Positions 63,143 through 64,000 of a DNA stretch of 64,000 bases are shown one piece after another. The notes below the pieces were generated by a model that saw only the letters and a list, made by a program, of their open reading frames with translations, did no database searches and had not been told where the DNA came from. The stretch is from Sphingomonas sp. UV9 (lineage in GTDB: Bacteria; Pseudomonadota; Alphaproteobacteria; Sphingomonadales; Sphingomonadaceae), in contig NZ_SCIN01000003.1 of assembly GCF_004101245.1 (NCBI RefSeq), positions 951,784 through 1,015,783 of the forward strand. The letters run 5' to 3'. The position numbers were made by a program, and so were the translations under genes. The first letter of the stretch is position 1; every line of letters starts with the position of its first letter.

Positions 63143-63373
63143 ATGAAGCCCGATACGCACCCCGATTATCACATGATCACCGTCCAGATGACCGATGGCA
63201 GCAAGTACCAGACTCGCACCACCTGGGGTAAGGAGGGCGATGTGATGACGCTCGAAATCGATCCGCTCGCGCATCCGGCATGGACCGGCGGCCGCGGCAC
63301 GATGCTCGACACCGGCGGCCAGGTCGCGCGCTTCAACAAGCGTTTCGGTGGCGGTCTCACGCTCCGCAAGTAA
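63143..63373 (+). CDS. rpmE: 50S ribosomal protein L31
   Basis: 76 residues with GGAGAAG before the ATG. MKPDTHPDYHMITVQMTDGS opens it, then HPAWTGG and GGQVARFNKRFGG. No Cys is present, so it is the zinc-free (C-) form. The order of charged and aromatic residues matches the bacterial L31 family, and the length is in its range. It is flanked by terminators on both sides, so it is probably its own transcription unit. Confidence 0.95.
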   Translation: MKPDTHPDYHMITVQMTDGSKYQTRTTWGKEGDVMTLEIDPLAHPAWTGGRGTMLDTGGQVARFNKRFGGGLTLRK

Positions 63374-63393
63374 CCGCGCGAGTAACTGGGATA

Positions 63394-63438
63394 ACCCCCG
63401 GAATGGGTTCGATTTAATTCGTTCCGGGGGTATTCCTT
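63394..63438 (+). terminator. Terminator after rpmE
   Basis: Perfect 10-bp inverted repeat ACCCCCGGAA / TTCCGGGGGT with an 18-nt loop, followed by ATTCCTTAAT. The tail is A/T-rich rather than a pure T run. Confidence 0.65.
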
Positions 63439-63492
63439 AATACGACTTTAAACGCTGGCGACTAAGCTGCTCCTCGCAAGGACGAGGGCCTT

Positions 63493-63810
63493 ATGTTCGC
63501 CGCAGAATTCGAACCCGCAGAACGCACGAGCCGACGCCGTGCGCCGCGCGCTCCGATTTCCCTCGATGCCAGCATCGGCAAGACGGGTCGGGCCTTGTGC
63601 AGGGTGATCGATATCTCCGTACGCGGCGTACGACTCCAGACCTATTCGGCGCTCAGGCGCGGCACCAGCATCTGGCTCAACTTGCCGCAGATCGGTCAGG
63701 TCGTTGCCGACGTGATGTGGGCCGACGATTTCACCGCCGGCTGCCAGTTCCACACACCTCTGCCGATCGAAGCCTTCGAAGCACTTATCGCCATGGACGG
63801 CGTCAGTTGA
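63493..63810 (+). CDS. PilZ domain protein
   Basis: 105 residues. PilZ signatures are the RxxxR-type RRRAPR near residue 15 and DISVRG (D/NxSxxG) at about 40-45, so it may bind cyclic di-GMP. The PilZ domain makes up the whole protein, as in small adaptor-type members. The output partner is unknown. It is alone between rpmE and the end of the window. Confidence 0.88.
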   Translation: MFAAEFEPAERTSRRRAPRAPISLDASIGKTGRALCRVIDISVRGVRLQTYSALRRGTSIWLNLPQIGQVVADVMWADDFTAGCQFHTPLPIEAFEALIAMDGVS

Positions 63811-63946
63811 GCGGTCGCGTCGTGGTGACCAGCGAGGAGGGCGCAATGTGCATGTGTCGGTATGGCAAGGGGACGGCTCTGTGAGGGCTCGGGGAGAGCT
63901 GAAGCTCCAAAAATCCAAAAAGTGACCTGAAACTGTAAAAAAGCAT

Positions 63947-63975
63947 TTGACGGTGTGGTGAGCTGGCCCTAGAGG
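63947..63975 (+). promoter_or_regulatory. Strong promoter at the window edge, possibly for stable RNA
   Basis: TTGACG (63947-63952), 17-bp spacer, TAGAGG (63970-63975), with A-rich runs upstream (UP-like). The -10 and spacing equal those of tRNA-Ser at 25036. No gene starts in the last 25 bp, so the target lies beyond base 64000. An rRNA or tRNA operon is a reasonable guess. Confidence 0.5.
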
Positions 63976-64000
63976 GGTGTCACCGCAGCGAACGACCCCA

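Overview
This window reads as chromosome of an alphaproteobacterium of the order Sphingomonadales, most likely Sphingomonas or a close relative. The evidence is a GC-rich sequence with long antisense open frames, a PhyR-EcfG-NepR general stress response locus, a 420-residue serine palmitoyltransferase with an acyl carrier protein and a reductase (sphingolipid synthesis), and a bamA-skp-fabZ operon with none of the usual lpx genes. This fits the sphingomonad habit of carrying glycosphingolipids instead of LPS. Nearly all genes are chromosomal housekeeping or metabolic. I see no phage, plasmid, CRISPR array, transposase or rRNA gene.

Layout. 1-2.2 kb: phyR, a small membrane protein, ecfG and an opposing nepR. 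2.2-10.2 kb: glnE-bcp, an M23 peptidase, an ErpA/IscA-type protein, xthA, an outer-membrane-type protein and a GNAT-like protein. 10.3-13.8 kb: a fatty acid desaturase, then lptF-lptG. 13.9-18.7 kb: a CHASE3 hybrid kinase and the spt-acp-reductase sphingolipid genes. 18.8-25.2 kb: proB, obgE, a TetR gene with a divergent PF10118 gene, a GNAT gene, rplU-rpmA, hspQ and tRNA-Ser(CGA). 25.4-27.2 kb: a degraded patch with a pseudoazurin lacking a normal start codon, a truncated XoxJ/MxaJ-like gene and a truncated RND pump joined head to head. 27.3-33.2 kb: two regulator-target modules, LysR against PNPOx-VOC-NTF2, and TetR against MFS-alcohol dehydrogenase with two matching operators. 34-37.1 kb: lolC/E-lolD-gnat-gpx. 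37.6-42.8 kb: dnaE and an acyl-CoA synthetase. 43-46 kb: a rearranged pyrimidine-degradation set rutB-rutC-rutD-rutA. 46.3-51.3 kb: a Kef-type antiporter, icd, psd-pssA and a small membrane protein. 51.6-63.4 kb: rpsB-tsf, pyrH-frr-uppS-cdsA-dxr-rseP-bamA-skp-fabZ, then rpmE. The window ends with a PilZ gene and what looks like a stable-RNA promoter pointing out of the window.

Two themes connect the genes. The first is the cell envelope: sphingolipid synthesis (spt, acp, reductase), lipoprotein export (lol), outer-membrane protein assembly (bamA, skp), Lpt-type permeases (lptF, lptG), phospholipid synthesis (cdsA, pssA, psd) and isoprenoid/undecaprenyl synthesis (dxr, uppS). The second is stress control: the PhyR cascade, HspQ, peroxiredoxin and glutathione peroxidase.

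The most unusual signals are several families of palindromic intergenic repeats. One copy sits in frame inside dnaE and adds about 19 residues to the replicative polymerase. Other notable points are the xoxJ/RND breakpoint, the ATA codon at the pseudoazurin start, and the lack of lpxD/lpxA/lpxB next to skp-fabZ while lptFG are kept.
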